Shown here: in pieces, positions 9,144 to 18,167 of the stretch
Layout of the letters: every line of letters begins with the position of its first letter
Numbering within the stretch: position 1 is the stretch's first letter
NCBI GenBank assembly: GCA_947625345.1
Contig: CANQNX010000003.1
Location: 1-57,922, forward strand
Length of the DNA: 57,922 nt
Direction of reading: 5' to 3'
From: Candidatus Gastranaerophilales bacterium
Lineage (GTDB): Bacteria; Cyanobacteriota; Vampirovibrionia; Gastranaerophilales; Gastranaerophilaceae
The notes under the pieces: generated by a model
The model's input: only the letters and a program-made list of their open reading frames with translations
Told to the model about the DNA's origin: nothing
Databases searched by the model: none
Program-made: the position numbers and the translations under genes

Positions 9144-10009
9144 CTCACCATTTGATCAACCGTCATTATCAAAATACCTTTTCCGCCCAACTTTTTTAGC
9201 CTGTCTATACTGTCAAATACCTTATCGGCATCAACAACTACGTGCATTACAACATTTTTATCATCTCCGGATAATGTCATTATTGTAGGGGATGATAATC
9301 CAGGCAGAAAATCACATATTTCTTCTAAAGAATCTTTAGGTACATGTGCCATTAAATATTTTTTTTGTCTTGCATCTATAACTGATTTTATTGCTCTTAA
9401 TATTACCTGTGTTTTTTCCTGTTTTTCTTCGTTAAGATTCTTATTTTGTATAACTATTGCGGTTGATTCCAATATTTTATCTATAATTCTCAGTTTATTT
9501 GATTTTAAGGTGGTTCCTGAAGAAGTTATATCAACAACAACATCACTCAAACCTAATCTCGGAGTAATTTCCGTTGCCCCTGAAACTTCTATAATTTTCG
9601 GATTTTTACCCAATTTTTCAAAATATTCTCTTGCTATATTCGGAAAAGAAGTTGCAACTTTTAAATTTTGAGGTAATTCTTCTGATGTTTGATAAGTATC
9701 CTCTTCTTTAACCGCCACAACCATTTCACAATATCCGAAATCTAAATCCATTATTTTATTAACATCAGATTTTAATTCGCTTAAAATATCAAAGCCCGTA
9801 AAACCCACATCTGCTATTCCATTTTCAACAAACATCGGTATATCTTGTGTTCTTACAAAAATTATCGAATATTTTTTATCTTTTGTGGTTACTTGCAATG
9901 TTCTTTCATCCTTAGAAGGGAAAACAAGTCCGGCACAATTTAATAAATCATATATTTTTTCCGATAACCTGCCCTTATTCGGAATAGCAATTTTTAACAT
10001 ATTTTCCAT
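9140..10009 (-). CDS. hisG: ATP phosphoribosyltransferase, long form
   Basis: First step of histidine biosynthesis: ATP + PRPP to phosphoribosyl-ATP. At 289 residues it is the long, HisZ-independent form. The N-terminal part has IAIPNKGRLSEKIYDLL and the middle has SGATEITPRLGLSDVVVDITSSGTT (positions about 145-169), which covers the PRPP-binding region. The C-terminal 75 residues match the histidine-binding regulatory domain (ending GGKGILIMTVDQMV). No other his gene is in the window. The first of two nearby Met codons was kept; Met4, just before LKIAIP, is the alternative. Confidence 0.93.
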   Translation of the reverse strand: MENMLKIAIPNKGRLSEKIYDLLNCAGLVFPSKDERTLQVTTKDKKYSIIFVRTQDIPMFVENGIADVGFTGFDILSELKSDVNKIMDLDFGYCEMVVAVKEEDTYQTSEELPQNLKVATSFPNIAREYFEKLGKNPKIIEVSGATEITPRLGLSDVVVDITSSGTTLKSNKLRIIDKILESTAIVIQNKNLNEEKQEKTQVILRAIKSVIDARQKKYLMAHVPKDSLEEICDFLPGLSSPTIMTLSGDDKNVVMHVVVDADKVFDSIDRLKKLGGKGILIMTVDQMVR

Positions 10010-10032
10010 CTCTTTACCTATATTCTTAATTA

Positions 10033-11382
10033 TTAATTATCTTCTTTTAATGTTATTACTATATCACTCGTATTACAAAAATTTCTTACGGGATAATGCA
10101 GGTATCTGAGATTTGAAATACCTGCAGCTTTTCTTTGCATTGTTTTTATAATATCCTTAGTAACCTGTATATTAAACACCATTATTTCCGATTTTTCCAC
10201 TTGAGAGGATTTACCGATACAATCAACATCATAACCTGCCGTTTTAAGTTGTTCTCTGAGTTCAAAAGCTTCGGGTTCTTTCTCTCTTGAATAAATTATA
10301 CCTATTGTAATATCATTATTATTTAATTCAACCTTTTTTCTGTATATTAATCTGTCTATTGTCTGTTGAGTTTTTTCAGGGTCAAGTATCCAATAACTGA
10401 TAATACCTTTTTTATTCGGAGCCCCCGGAAGAGTCATAAACTCTACTTTATTCAAATCTATCTCTCTTGCTATAGCTGCATATTGAGACATCTGATATAA
10501 ATTAAGATCCGTTCTTGTATATAAATTCGCTATTTTAAGAGCTTCGGGAATCTTTCTTAAGGCTTCGGGGGATTTTATTTTTTCTATTAATGCCTTTATA
10601 AATTTTTGCTGACGATGAACTCTGCCTATATCTCCCATCGAATCTTTTCTGAATCTCAAATACTCTTCAGCTTCTTTACCGTTTAAAACATAATCACCTT
10701 TGGGAAGATTAATATTTAATTTAGCGCTATAATCTCTGTATTTCATAGGATTATCTATATATATAGGTACACCGCCTATTGCATCTATTAATTTTCTTAC
10801 ACCTTCATTATTGACTATTAAATAATTATGAATTTTTATTCCCAAGGTTTCTTCAATAGTTTTTTTGGTAAGTTCAATACCGCCTAAAGCATATGCCGAA
10901 TTAATCTTTTGTACACCATGCTCATCCGCTAAATACACTTTGCTGTCACGGGGTATTGAAATTGCATTTACACTTTTTCCGTGAACATCTATATTTAAAA
11001 TTATAATCGTATCCGAACGCACGCCTGAAAACGGCATAGTGTTAGGGCCGTTAGAGTCTAAACCCAATATTAATATATTTTGGTATCGGCTAAGCATTTT
11101 AAAATTGAATTTTGTAGGAGTTAAATCAGGTTTTGATTTATCTCTTACCTGTGCTATTTTCATTTGTGTTAAATTCATAACATAAGATTTTATATCTTCA
11201 TAATTATCTACAAGAAGCGTAAAGCACATGCCCAATAAAATTATTAAACATAAAGTTAATAAAAATCTTAAAAATCCGATAATAAAATTATCTTTTTTCT
11301 TTTTCTTATTTTCATGTTTATTATTTTCTTTATATTTTAAGAAAATACTGTATTGTTCGTCTTTATCTCTAAGTTCAGCCAT
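10033..11382 (-). CDS. LytR-CpsA-Psr family protein with LytR_C domain
   Basis: Membrane-anchored, extracytoplasmic enzyme of 449 residues. LCP proteins transfer undecaprenyl-linked glycans to peptidoglycan or other wall acceptors. A short Lys-rich cytoplasmic head (residues 1-32) precedes one membrane helix (about 34-56). The LCP domain (about 85-310) shows NILILGLDS, RSDTIIILNID, SIPRDSKVYL, the conserved INSAYALGG, and YLRFRKDSMGDIGRVHRQQ with the Arg residues that bind the polyprenyl phosphate. The last 90 residues fit a LytR_C domain (DITIGIIYSREKEPEAFELR onwards). It is transcribed divergently from the two-component system. Confidence 0.9.
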   Translation of the reverse strand: MAELRDKDEQYSIFLKYKENNKHENKKKKKDNFIIGFLRFLLTLCLIILLGMCFTLLVDNYEDIKSYVMNLTQMKIAQVRDKSKPDLTPTKFNFKMLSRYQNILILGLDSNGPNTMPFSGVRSDTIIILNIDVHGKSVNAISIPRDSKVYLADEHGVQKINSAYALGGIELTKKTIEETLGIKIHNYLIVNNEGVRKLIDAIGGVPIYIDNPMKYRDYSAKLNINLPKGDYVLNGKEAEEYLRFRKDSMGDIGRVHRQQKFIKALIEKIKSPEALRKIPEALKIANLYTRTDLNLYQMSQYAAIAREIDLNKVEFMTLPGAPNKKGIISYWILDPEKTQQTIDRLIYRKKVELNNNDITIGIIYSREKEPEAFELREQLKTAGYDVDCIGKSSQVEKSEIMVFNIQVTKDIIKTMQRKAAGISNLRYLHYPVRNFCNTSDIVITLKEDN

Positions 11383-11556
11383 TATAAAAAAATTATCCTT
11401 ACGTGCTTGATATTATTGTACTTCAAAAATTATAAATTTTGTACATACACTAATGACTAATATTTTTAATAAACAGATTTAAGCATCAAAATATAAATTA
11501 AATTGTATAAAAAAGTATAATATGTAATAATTAGAAATAAAATAAGGAAAAAAGCT

Positions 11557-12264
11557 GTGCAAAAACTTTTAATTGCGGATGATGATAAAGAAATCAGAGA
11601 ATTATTGGAATTTGATTTATCTCAAAGCGGATACATTGTAGACAGTGCAAAAGACGGTGAAGAAGCGCTGCAAAAAGCTTTAACCAACAATTATGATTTA
11701 ATTTTATTGGATGTAATGATGCCAAAGCTTAACGGTTTTGACGTTTGTCATAACATTCGCTTGTCTAAACCCGATATTCCGATACTTATGCTCACAGCAA
11801 AAGGCACTATCACAGATAAAACTCAAGGATTTAACTCGGGGGCTGATGATTATATCGTGAAACCTTTTGATATTCAGGAGGTTTTATTAAGAGTCAGAGC
11901 TTTAGTAAGAAGAAGTCCTGCCGTAAAATCCAACCAAACATCAAAAGAAATTCTTAACGTAGGAGATATACAAATTTTCCCCGATACTCTTGAAACGGAA
12001 ATAAAAGGGAAACGCATAAAACTCACTCCTACCGAATTTGAAATATTATACTGTCTTATGCAGCATTTTAACAATGCAGTAACTTTAGCTATTCTTTTAA
12101 ACGAAGTATGGGGTTATAACTCTGATGATGACGTAAGAATGCTGAGAGTCCATGTAGGCGGTTTAAGACAAAAAATAGAAAATAATCCTAAAGTACCTCA
12201 ATACTTACATACGGTTACTAATGTCGGTTATAAATTGACACCATACTGTGAAGAAGACGATTAA
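11557..12264 (+). CDS. OmpR-family response regulator
   Basis: DNA-binding response regulator of 235 residues. The receiver domain has the acidic pocket IADDDKE, phospho-acceptor Asp52 in LILLDVMMPKLNG, and Lys in DDYIVKPF. The winged-helix domain has KRIKLTPTEFEILYCLM and a recognition region ending VRMLRVHVGGLRQKIE and VTNVGYKL. The start is GTG, 8 nt after an AAGGA Shine-Dalgarno. It is followed directly by its histidine kinase. Targets are unknown; the divergent LCP gene is an obvious candidate. Confidence 0.93.
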   Translation: MQKLLIADDDKEIRELLEFDLSQSGYIVDSAKDGEEALQKALTNNYDLILLDVMMPKLNGFDVCHNIRLSKPDIPILMLTAKGTITDKTQGFNSGADDYIVKPFDIQEVLLRVRALVRRSPAVKSNQTSKEILNVGDIQIFPDTLETEIKGKRIKLTPTEFEILYCLMQHFNNAVTLAILLNEVWGYNSDDDVRMLRVHVGGLRQKIENNPKVPQYLHTVTNVGYKLTPYCEEDD

Positions 12265-12274
12265 AAGGTTTTTT

Positions 12275-13969
12275 ATGAAATTCAAAAGACTAAAAATTGT
12301 TGAACAAATAATTATAATATCTTTAATCGGCGTCATTGTACCGTCTGTTATTTCTTGGTTTGTTATTAATAATGTCAGCCAGCATTCTTTAAGACAAGAA
12401 TTGGCTAACTCAGCTACCATGTTTGCAAGAATTATTGAAAATAACATTTTTTCGGTTATGAATGTTGAACAACAAAGACTCAAAGAAATTATTATTTCAC
12501 TAAATCATATACCAAATGAAAATCAACAAAATTTATTTTTAAAAGATGTTGCAATTAATTCAAACATATTTAAAAATTTTGAAATTATACGTCCCTCCGA
12601 AAACCCTGACTTTGATAAAGATGACAGAATTATATATGAACCCGATACTGAAAAAACTTGGATAATTGATAAAATTCATGATGATAAATACATTAAAGCC
12701 GAAATAAACACTAAGGTTATAAAAGATAATATTTTAAAAAATGTTCAGGAAGAAAAAAACAGAAGAATATATGTTGTAAATAAAAAAGGAAAACCTGTTT
12801 TTTCCATTAATTACGATGAAGAAGATTTTCAAAGAAGTAAAAAACAGCTTCCGATTAATCTTGTTAACAATATAGCAACAAGGTTTGAAGAAATAAAGAA
12901 CCAGCCACGTGTTTACCTGAAAATGGATGACATAGGTCTTATAATAATTGTAAACACAACGGAACAACTAACTGAATCAACCATAAACAAAGCGAGATTA
13001 AAAATTCTTTTAGCATTTTTAATGGCAGCTTTAGTTACAATATTTTTAACGCTTTTATACAGTTATTACCTTTATTTTAATATAAGACAGCTTTTTAAAG
13101 GTATTATTGCTGTTGAAAGAGGTAATTATAAAAAGCAAATTACCCCCTTAACCAATATATTTACTCCGCGTGAAATAATTTTCTTATCAGAAGAATTCAA
13201 CAGCATGATTTCAGAAATTAACTCAACTTATAAAAAATTACAGGAAAAAAATAAAGAACTTAAGTTATTAGACAGTTTCCGTTCAAATTTAGTCGACACT
13301 GTAAGCCATGAATTAAGAACTCCTTTAACAAGTATAAGAGGATATACTTCAAGACTTTTAAGAACGGATATAGAAATAGATGAACAAACAAAACATAAAT
13401 CTTTATTAATTATAAAGCAGCAATCCGAACGTCTTTCACGTATGATTGAAGATTTACTTGTTATTCCGGATATTGAAGGTGCCAAATTAAATATTAATTT
13501 TGAAGGTGTTAATCTTTTAAATATCATTGAAGATTCTATATACTCGGTTAAAAATATAGAAGACCGAGATATAGAGAATAATGTACCCAATGATTTTCCT
13601 CTTATTTATGCGGATAAAGACCGATTAGAACAGGTCATGATTAACTTAATAAATAATGCAAATAAATATGCATACCCTGATACACCCATAACAATTGATG
13701 CCAAAGTTGATAATGAAAAAGCTATAATAAAAGTATATAATCAAGCTGATTACATAGATAAACATATCCTGAATACTCTGTTTGATAAATTTATAAGATT
13801 AGATGATAAAACCACAAGAACCACAAGAGGAACGGGCTTGGGACTGTATATTGTTAAAGGACTTATTGAAGCAATGAACGGAAATGTTAATTTAAAATCA
13901 ACAATAGACAATGTTTTCACAGCTACAATAGTTTTGCCTGTATATAAAGGAGAATATAATGAATCTTGA
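12275..13969 (+). CDS. Membrane sensor histidine kinase
   Basis: Cognate kinase of the preceding regulator, 564 residues. There are two membrane helices (about 12-33 and 243-268) around a periplasmic sensor of about 200 residues without an obvious named fold. A HAMP-like linker follows (about 268-320). The HisKA box is DTVSHELRTPLTSIRGY with the phosphorylated His near 345. The ATPase part has N-box NLINNANKYA, and G-boxes ending TRGTGLGLYIVKGLIEA. The ATG at 12275 is preferred because AAAAGG lies just upstream; a GTG at 12248 would lie inside the regulator gene and add nine residues. Confidence 0.92.
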   Translation: MKFKRLKIVEQIIIISLIGVIVPSVISWFVINNVSQHSLRQELANSATMFARIIENNIFSVMNVEQQRLKEIIISLNHIPNENQQNLFLKDVAINSNIFKNFEIIRPSENPDFDKDDRIIYEPDTEKTWIIDKIHDDKYIKAEINTKVIKDNILKNVQEEKNRRIYVVNKKGKPVFSINYDEEDFQRSKKQLPINLVNNIATRFEEIKNQPRVYLKMDDIGLIIIVNTTEQLTESTINKARLKILLAFLMAALVTIFLTLLYSYYLYFNIRQLFKGIIAVERGNYKKQITPLTNIFTPREIIFLSEEFNSMISEINSTYKKLQEKNKELKLLDSFRSNLVDTVSHELRTPLTSIRGYTSRLLRTDIEIDEQTKHKSLLIIKQQSERLSRMIEDLLVIPDIEGAKLNINFEGVNLLNIIEDSIYSVKNIEDRDIENNVPNDFPLIYADKDRLEQVMINLINNANKYAYPDTPITIDAKVDNEKAIIKVYNQADYIDKHILNTLFDKFIRLDDKTTRTTRGTGLGLYIVKGLIEAMNGNVNLKSTIDNVFTATIVLPVYKGEYNES

Positions 13970-14390
13970 ATTCATGCGAGAGGCTGTTAAAATTGCCAAA
14001 CAATCTGATAAAGATATCCCCATAGGCTCCGTTATTGTAAAAGACGGTAAAATAATTTCAAAAGCTCATAATGAAAGAGAAAAAAAGCAAGATACAACCT
14101 GCCATTCGGAAATTATAGCAATACAAAAAGCTTGTAAAAAACTCAAAAATTGGCGTTTAACGGATTGCGAAATGTATGTTACTCTTGAACCATGCCCGAT
14201 GTGTGCAAGTGCTATTTTACAGGCACGTATAAAAAAAATATACTTTGGAGCATATGATTTATTAAACGGTGCTTTCGGATCTAAATCCGATATGTCTAAA
14301 ATTATGGAATATAATATTGAAATTAAAGGCGGTATTCTTGAAAAAGAGTGCAGTGAATTATTAAAAAATTATTTTGAAGGATTAAGATAA
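13959..14390 (+). CDS. tadA: tRNA adenosine(34) deaminase
   Basis: Deaminates A34 to inosine in the anticodon of tRNA-Arg. The 143-residue cytidine-deaminase-fold protein has the zinc His and catalytic Glu in CHSEIIAIQKA (most relatives have His-Ala-Glu) and the two zinc Cys in EPCPMCASAILQARI. KNWRLTDCEMYVTLEP is family typical. It overlaps the 3' end of the kinase gene by 11 nt, with the kinase's AAAGGAG acting as its ribosome binding site. Confidence 0.93.
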   Translation: MNLEFMREAVKIAKQSDKDIPIGSVIVKDGKIISKAHNEREKKQDTTCHSEIIAIQKACKKLKNWRLTDCEMYVTLEPCPMCASAILQARIKKIYFGAYDLLNGAFGSKSDMSKIMEYNIEIKGGILEKECSELLKNYFEGLR

Positions 14391-15149
14391 TTGCTTAAAA
14401 CAAAATTAGATTATTACATTGAAAAATATGAAACTAAAGATTTTATTAAAGACGACCCCGTTCAATTTATTCATAAATTTACGAACAAAAATGATATTGA
14501 AATTATTGGCTTTATTGCCTCTTTATATGCTTACGGAAAAAGAGAAGTCTTTATTTCAAAATTAAACCATATTGTAAATGTTATGAAAAATAAACCTTTT
14601 GAATACATTAAGTCTTTTGATGTTAAAGATAATAATGTTTTAAATTGCGATTACAGATTTTCAAAAGACTGTGATTTAAAGGAAGTATTTAAAATTTTAA
14701 ATATGTTATATAAGGAAAATGAATCATTAGAAAGTTTATTCAAATATTCGTACAATCAAAAAAAAGAAATATGGAACATGTTTCAGGGGGTAGCGGATTA
14801 TTTTTATTCAAAAGTCAATGAAAAAAATATTACTAGCGGATTTTATCATTTGTTACCGAACCCTGAAAAGAAAAGCGCACTTAAAAGAATGAATATGCTT
14901 ATGAGATGGTTTGTAAGAAAAAGTGAAGTAGATATAGGCATATGGAATTTTATTGATAAATCCGAATTATTAATTCCATTGGACACTCATGTGGCAAAAA
15001 TAAGCAGAAGCTTAGGTCTTTTGAAAAGGAATGACAACGGATATAACAGCGTTATTGAACTCACAAACAATTTAAAACAATTTGACCCGAAAGATCCAGT
15101 TAAATATGATTTTGCTTTATTCGGCTACGGAGTAAATAACAATATCTGA
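14391..15149 (+). CDS. TIGR02757 (DUF2400) family protein
   Basis: Conserved protein of 252 residues matching the DUF2400/TIGR02757 family of unknown function. Recognisable stretches are DPVQFIHKFTNKNDIEIIGFIASLYAYGKR (about 21-50), KRMNMLMRWFVRKSEVDIGIW near 165-185 and PLDTHVAKISRSLGL near 198-212. The latter two look like a helix-hairpin-helix DNA-glycosylase-like C-terminal half, which is an inference from residue pattern only. It starts at TTG directly after the tadA stop, so it is probably co-translated. It ends base-to-base against the stop of the convergent gene. Confidence 0.85.
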   Translation: MLKTKLDYYIEKYETKDFIKDDPVQFIHKFTNKNDIEIIGFIASLYAYGKREVFISKLNHIVNVMKNKPFEYIKSFDVKDNNVLNCDYRFSKDCDLKEVFKILNMLYKENESLESLFKYSYNQKKEIWNMFQGVADYFYSKVNEKNITSGFYHLLPNPEKKSALKRMNMLMRWFVRKSEVDIGIWNFIDKSELLIPLDTHVAKISRSLGLLKRNDNGYNSVIELTNNLKQFDPKDPVKYDFALFGYGVNNNI

Positions 15150-15944
15150 TTATTTATCCGTTAATAAAAACAAACTTACTATATCATTAATTTGAGTTAT
15201 ACTTTTTTGATATTCCTGAACTGTTTTTTCAAGCTGCATAATATTTGTTTTATACTCTTGAATTTTAAGCAAACATTCTCTCGTGGAAGTATTTAATTCT
15301 TCCTGAACATCTTGAGCTTCTTTTAAAACACTGTTCATTGGAATACCCATAGCCTCAAATGTTTGACGAATTATTTGAGCACCTGTTTGTTTGGTAACAC
15401 CTACAGGTAAAGTTGCAATTAAATTTCTTAATATAGAAATATTTGCAGGAACATTAATATTAGTTTGAGCTTTATCTATTACAGGTTGATTTATCTTTTC
15501 ATTATTTATAGTTATAGTTTGTGTATGATTTAAAACCGTTTGAGTTAATGATTGTTGAGGATTTACTTCAGGTTTTTGCAATTCATTTATAACAGATTGT
15601 TTAATTGCAGGAATCGTTTTTGAAGTATCTTCACTTATAATGTTTGAAATACTTTCTTCTTCACTATGACTGTTATCTTCAATAGTTTCTTTATCATCAT
15701 CTGTTTCTGTTTCAGGCTGATTATTAATTGAAACGGAATTATTTATCTCTTCTTCAACAATCAAGTTTTCAAAATCACTTGATTCTGTTTCAAAATTTTC
15801 CTCTTCATTATTACCATTCAACGGAAGAGAATTACCTATTAATTCTTCATTATCTTCAACAGGTGTAATATCTGCTTCAGCTTGACGTTTTAATGCTTCA
15901 ACTATTTTCTTTCCCACTCCGTCAGGAAGTTGATTTCTAGTCAT
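15150..15944 (-). CDS. Hypothetical acidic protein with C-terminal coiled coil
   Basis: 264 residues, no family recognised. The first 115 residues are very acidic and Asn/Ser-rich, probably disordered, after a basic start (GVGKKIVEALKRQAEAD). Residues about 115-170 are Gln/Thr/Asn-rich. From about 172 a compact segment begins (ISILRNLIATLPVGVTKQTG) and leads into a predicted coiled coil of about 60 residues ending in FLLTDK. No signal peptide or membrane helix is seen. A good Shine-Dalgarno (AGAGGA) precedes the ATG. The layout of a disordered acidic arm plus coiled coil suggests a scaffold or adaptor, which is speculative. Confidence 0.7.
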   Translation of the reverse strand: MTRNQLPDGVGKKIVEALKRQAEADITPVEDNEELIGNSLPLNGNNEEENFETESSDFENLIVEEEINNSVSINNQPETETDDDKETIEDNSHSEEESISNIISEDTSKTIPAIKQSVINELQKPEVNPQQSLTQTVLNHTQTITINNEKINQPVIDKAQTNINVPANISILRNLIATLPVGVTKQTGAQIIRQTFEAMGIPMNSVLKEAQDVQEELNTSTRECLLKIQEYKTNIMQLEKTVQEYQKSITQINDIVSLFLLTDK

Positions 15945-15991
15945 AACTTTTCCTCTTTATTTTTGACAGTATGAATTATATAAAAAAAATA

Positions 15992-16441
15992 TTAATTGTT
16001 CAAGAATTTATCTATTTGTTTTTCATCTAAGTAGTTAGAATAATATCTTCTTTCAAAATTTTCCTCATCAGAAAAATATTTAATTCTGTATACTTTAGCT
16101 ATATGCCAGCCGAATTGAGTTTTAAATGGCTCGGATAAAGTTCTCAACGGCAGTTTTAATACAGCATCATTAAATTCTTTAACTAAGTCAGCAGGTTCTT
16201 TATATCCCAAATCTCCCCCGTTTTTACCCGAAGGACATTGAGAATATTCTTTTGCAAGCTTTTCAAACTCTTCTCCTTTATTAAGGCGTTCTTTTAGTTC
16301 TTTTGCTTCATCCTCAGTTTTTAACAGTATATGTGCAGCTCTATACTCTTTTATATCCGGTGTTTTTTTAAAATATGAAAAAGGGAAATATATACAATAT
16401 ATTACTAATATTATACAAATTAATTTTAAAGCTATTTTCAT
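15992..16441 (-). CDS. Parvulin-type peptidyl-prolyl isomerase, membrane-anchored
   Basis: 149 residues. One N-terminal signal anchor (about 4-25) is followed by a single parvulin (rotamase) domain. Diagnostic parts are AAHILLKTEDEAKELKERL (about 36-54), FEKLAKEYSQCPSGKNGGDLG and PFKTQFGWHIAKV, the standard last strands of the fold. It probably helps fold exported or outer-membrane proteins in the periplasm. It is much shorter than PrsA or SurA because it has no chaperone arms. It lies in a minus-strand run behind the ROK kinase, with spacing of 33 nt. Confidence 0.88.
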   Translation of the reverse strand: MKIALKLICIILVIYCIYFPFSYFKKTPDIKEYRAAHILLKTEDEAKELKERLNKGEEFEKLAKEYSQCPSGKNGGDLGYKEPADLVKEFNDAVLKLPLRTLSEPFKTQFGWHIAKVYRIKYFSDEENFERRYYSNYLDEKQIDKFLNN

Positions 16442-16474
16442 AATTTATCTTACCTTTCAGAACTATATTATACA

Positions 16475-17395
16475 TTAATTCATAAATTTATCACAAGCCA
16501 ATAAAGCTGCACCTATCATACCCGAATAATTTTTAGCTTTTGCAAGAGATAATTTTACTTTTGATACAACCACTTCATCATTTATATTTTTTTCCATTTC
16601 TTTTGTATTGATATATTCTCCCATACCGCCTGATATTACAATCATTTCGGTATCAAAAATATTAACAAGATTTATTAATCCCGAAACTATATCTTTTTGC
16701 CAAATATTAAAAACTTTAATACAATATGCATCTTTTTGTTTTAAACCTTCAACAATATCATAAGTAGTAATATTGTCAGCTGTTTTGTTATTAAATATAC
16801 TTGTTTTAAAAACATTATCACTTAAAGCAACTTCTTTAGCCGTCAATTTTAAACCCGTCCCCGAAGCATAACTTTCATAACAATCTTTTCTATGGCAAGT
16901 ACAGATTCTGCCTCTGTAATTAATTTTCATACTGCCGATTTCACCGGCTCTGCCTGATTTACCTCGCAATAACTTACCTTCAACTATTATACCGCCACCA
17001 ACACCAGTTCCTAAAGTTATCGTGATATTATTATCATAACCTTTTGCGGCACCGACTTTGTATTCCGCCCAAGCTGCGGCATTTGCATCATTTTCCACAT
17101 AAACTGTTTTTTTACTCAGTGATGAAAAGTCTATTGAATTATATCCTTCGGGCAAATTGGGAGTAGATGACTCAACTTTTGTATTTTCTATATTTACGGC
17201 TCCTGCAGTCGCAAATGCAATTAAATCAATCTCAGATTCATATTCTTTTATTATATCTTTAAACTCACCTATTAATCCTTTAATATCTTTTTTTGTGTTT
17301 TTACGTTGAATTTCGGTTAAAAATTCACCTTTTTCATTCACTATTCCATAAACGATTTTTGTGCCGCCGACATCTATTGCCAATACTTTTGTCAT
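16475..17395 (-). CDS. ROK-family sugar kinase, likely glucokinase or ManNAc kinase
   Basis: 306-residue cytoplasmic sugar kinase. The N-terminal phosphate loop is LAIDVGGTKIVYGIV and the catalytic Asp lies in YVENDANAAAWAEY (about 97-110). The second phosphate motif is TLGTGVGGGIIV. The ROK zinc cluster GRICTCHRKDCYESYASG (about 161-178) keeps the Cys ligands. The start overlaps the nanE stop by 1 nt (TAATG). That pairing suggests N-acetylmannosamine phosphorylation (NanK-like) rather than plain glucokinase, but no other sialic acid gene is in the window, so the substrate is open. Confidence 0.88.
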   Translation of the reverse strand: MTKVLAIDVGGTKIVYGIVNEKGEFLTEIQRKNTKKDIKGLIGEFKDIIKEYESEIDLIAFATAGAVNIENTKVESSTPNLPEGYNSIDFSSLSKKTVYVENDANAAAWAEYKVGAAKGYDNNITITLGTGVGGGIIVEGKLLRGKSGRAGEIGSMKINYRGRICTCHRKDCYESYASGTGLKLTAKEVALSDNVFKTSIFNNKTADNITTYDIVEGLKQKDAYCIKVFNIWQKDIVSGLINLVNIFDTEMIVISGGMGEYINTKEMEKNINDEVVVSKVKLSLAKAKNYSGMIGAALLACDKFMN

Positions 17396-18078
17396 TAAAA
17401 TCCTCTTTCAATAAATCTTTTTGTTATAAGCTGCGGACGAGTAACTGCAGAACCGATTACAACACTGTGAGCACCGATTTCAAATGCCTTATCAACTTCT
17501 TCCGGTGTCCAAATTCGTCCCTCCATTACAACAGGAGTTTTAATTTTATCGACTAATGCCTTTAACAAATCAAAATCAGGAGTTTTTAACCCGTTATCCG
17601 TATAGCTTGTATACCCTGATAAGGTTGTAGATACAATATCAAAACCTAAGTTTTCGGCATTTATTCCCTCTTCTAATGTTGATATATCCGCCATTATTAA
17701 CTTATTTTTTGATTTTATATAATTTACAATATCTTCCAAAGAATCTTCTTCTCTTTTTCTTAACGTTGCATCCAATGCTATTATGTCGGCACCTGCCTCT
17801 ATCAAACCTTTAGCAGCTTTTATATTCGGAGTTATATAAACAGTATCTTTCCAATTATCAGGCAATTTTTCAGGCTTTGTAAGCCCTATTACGGGGACAT
17901 CAAACATTTTTTTAGCGTTTCTGACATCTCTTTTTCCTGCAACCCTTAGAGCTTTTGCACCGCCGTTTATTACAGATTGCATCATCGCATTTATACACTC
18001 TTCCTTGTATAAAGGCTCTCCTTTTGCTGCTTGTACCGAAATTATTACCTGATTTTTTATATCATCTGTTATACTCAT
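17395..18078 (-). CDS. nanE: N-acetylmannosamine-6-phosphate 2-epimerase
   Basis: Converts ManNAc-6-P to GlcNAc-6-P, linking ManNAc or sialic acid salvage to glycolysis. TIM-barrel protein of 227 residues from this start. Family stretches are VIISVQAAKGEPLY at the N-terminus, GGAKALRVAG, DVPVIGLTKP, DIIALDATLRKR (about 109-120), LIMADISTLEEG, and VVMEGRIWTPEEVDKAFEIGAHSVVIGSAVTRP (split reading). The ATG at 18078 is chosen because the only strong promoter lies immediately upstream; a GTG at 18105 would sit inside that promoter. The gene is coupled to the downstream ROK kinase. Confidence 0.9.
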   Translation of the reverse strand: MSITDDIKNQVIISVQAAKGEPLYKEECINAMMQSVINGGAKALRVAGKRDVRNAKKMFDVPVIGLTKPEKLPDNWKDTVYITPNIKAAKGLIEAGADIIALDATLRKREEDSLEDIVNYIKSKNKLIMADISTLEEGINAENLGFDIVSTTLSGYTSYTDNGLKTPDFDLLKALVDKIKTPVVMEGRIWTPEEVDKAFEIGAHSVVIGSAVTRPQLITKRFIERGF

Positions 18079-18084
18079 ATATTT

Positions 18085-18113
18085 ATTGTACTTACTCTTA
18101 TTCACACTTGCAA
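18085..18113 (-). promoter_or_regulatory. nanE promoter, leaderless geometry
   Basis: On the minus strand TTGCAA (18113-18108), 17 nt, then TACAAT (18090-18085), then only 6 nt to the nanE ATG. A start of transcription 7 nt after the -10 box would fall on the A of the ATG. No Shine-Dalgarno is present. It sits directly after the terminator of the upstream phosphofructokinase gene, so an own promoter is expected here. Confidence 0.55.
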
Positions 18114-18120
18114 GTTATTA

Positions 18121-18152
18121 AAAAATACCGCTCCCGTAAAGAGCGGTATTTT
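18121..18152 (-). terminator. Rho-independent terminator of the PPi-PFK gene
   Basis: A 12-bp inverted repeat (18122-18133 with 18141-18152, core ATACCGCTC/GAGCGGTAT) with a 7-nt loop. On the minus strand it ends in a run of T. It lies 16 nt past the phosphofructokinase stop and separates that gene from nanE. Confidence 0.75.
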
Positions 18153-18167
18153 ATACCGAATTTTAAA

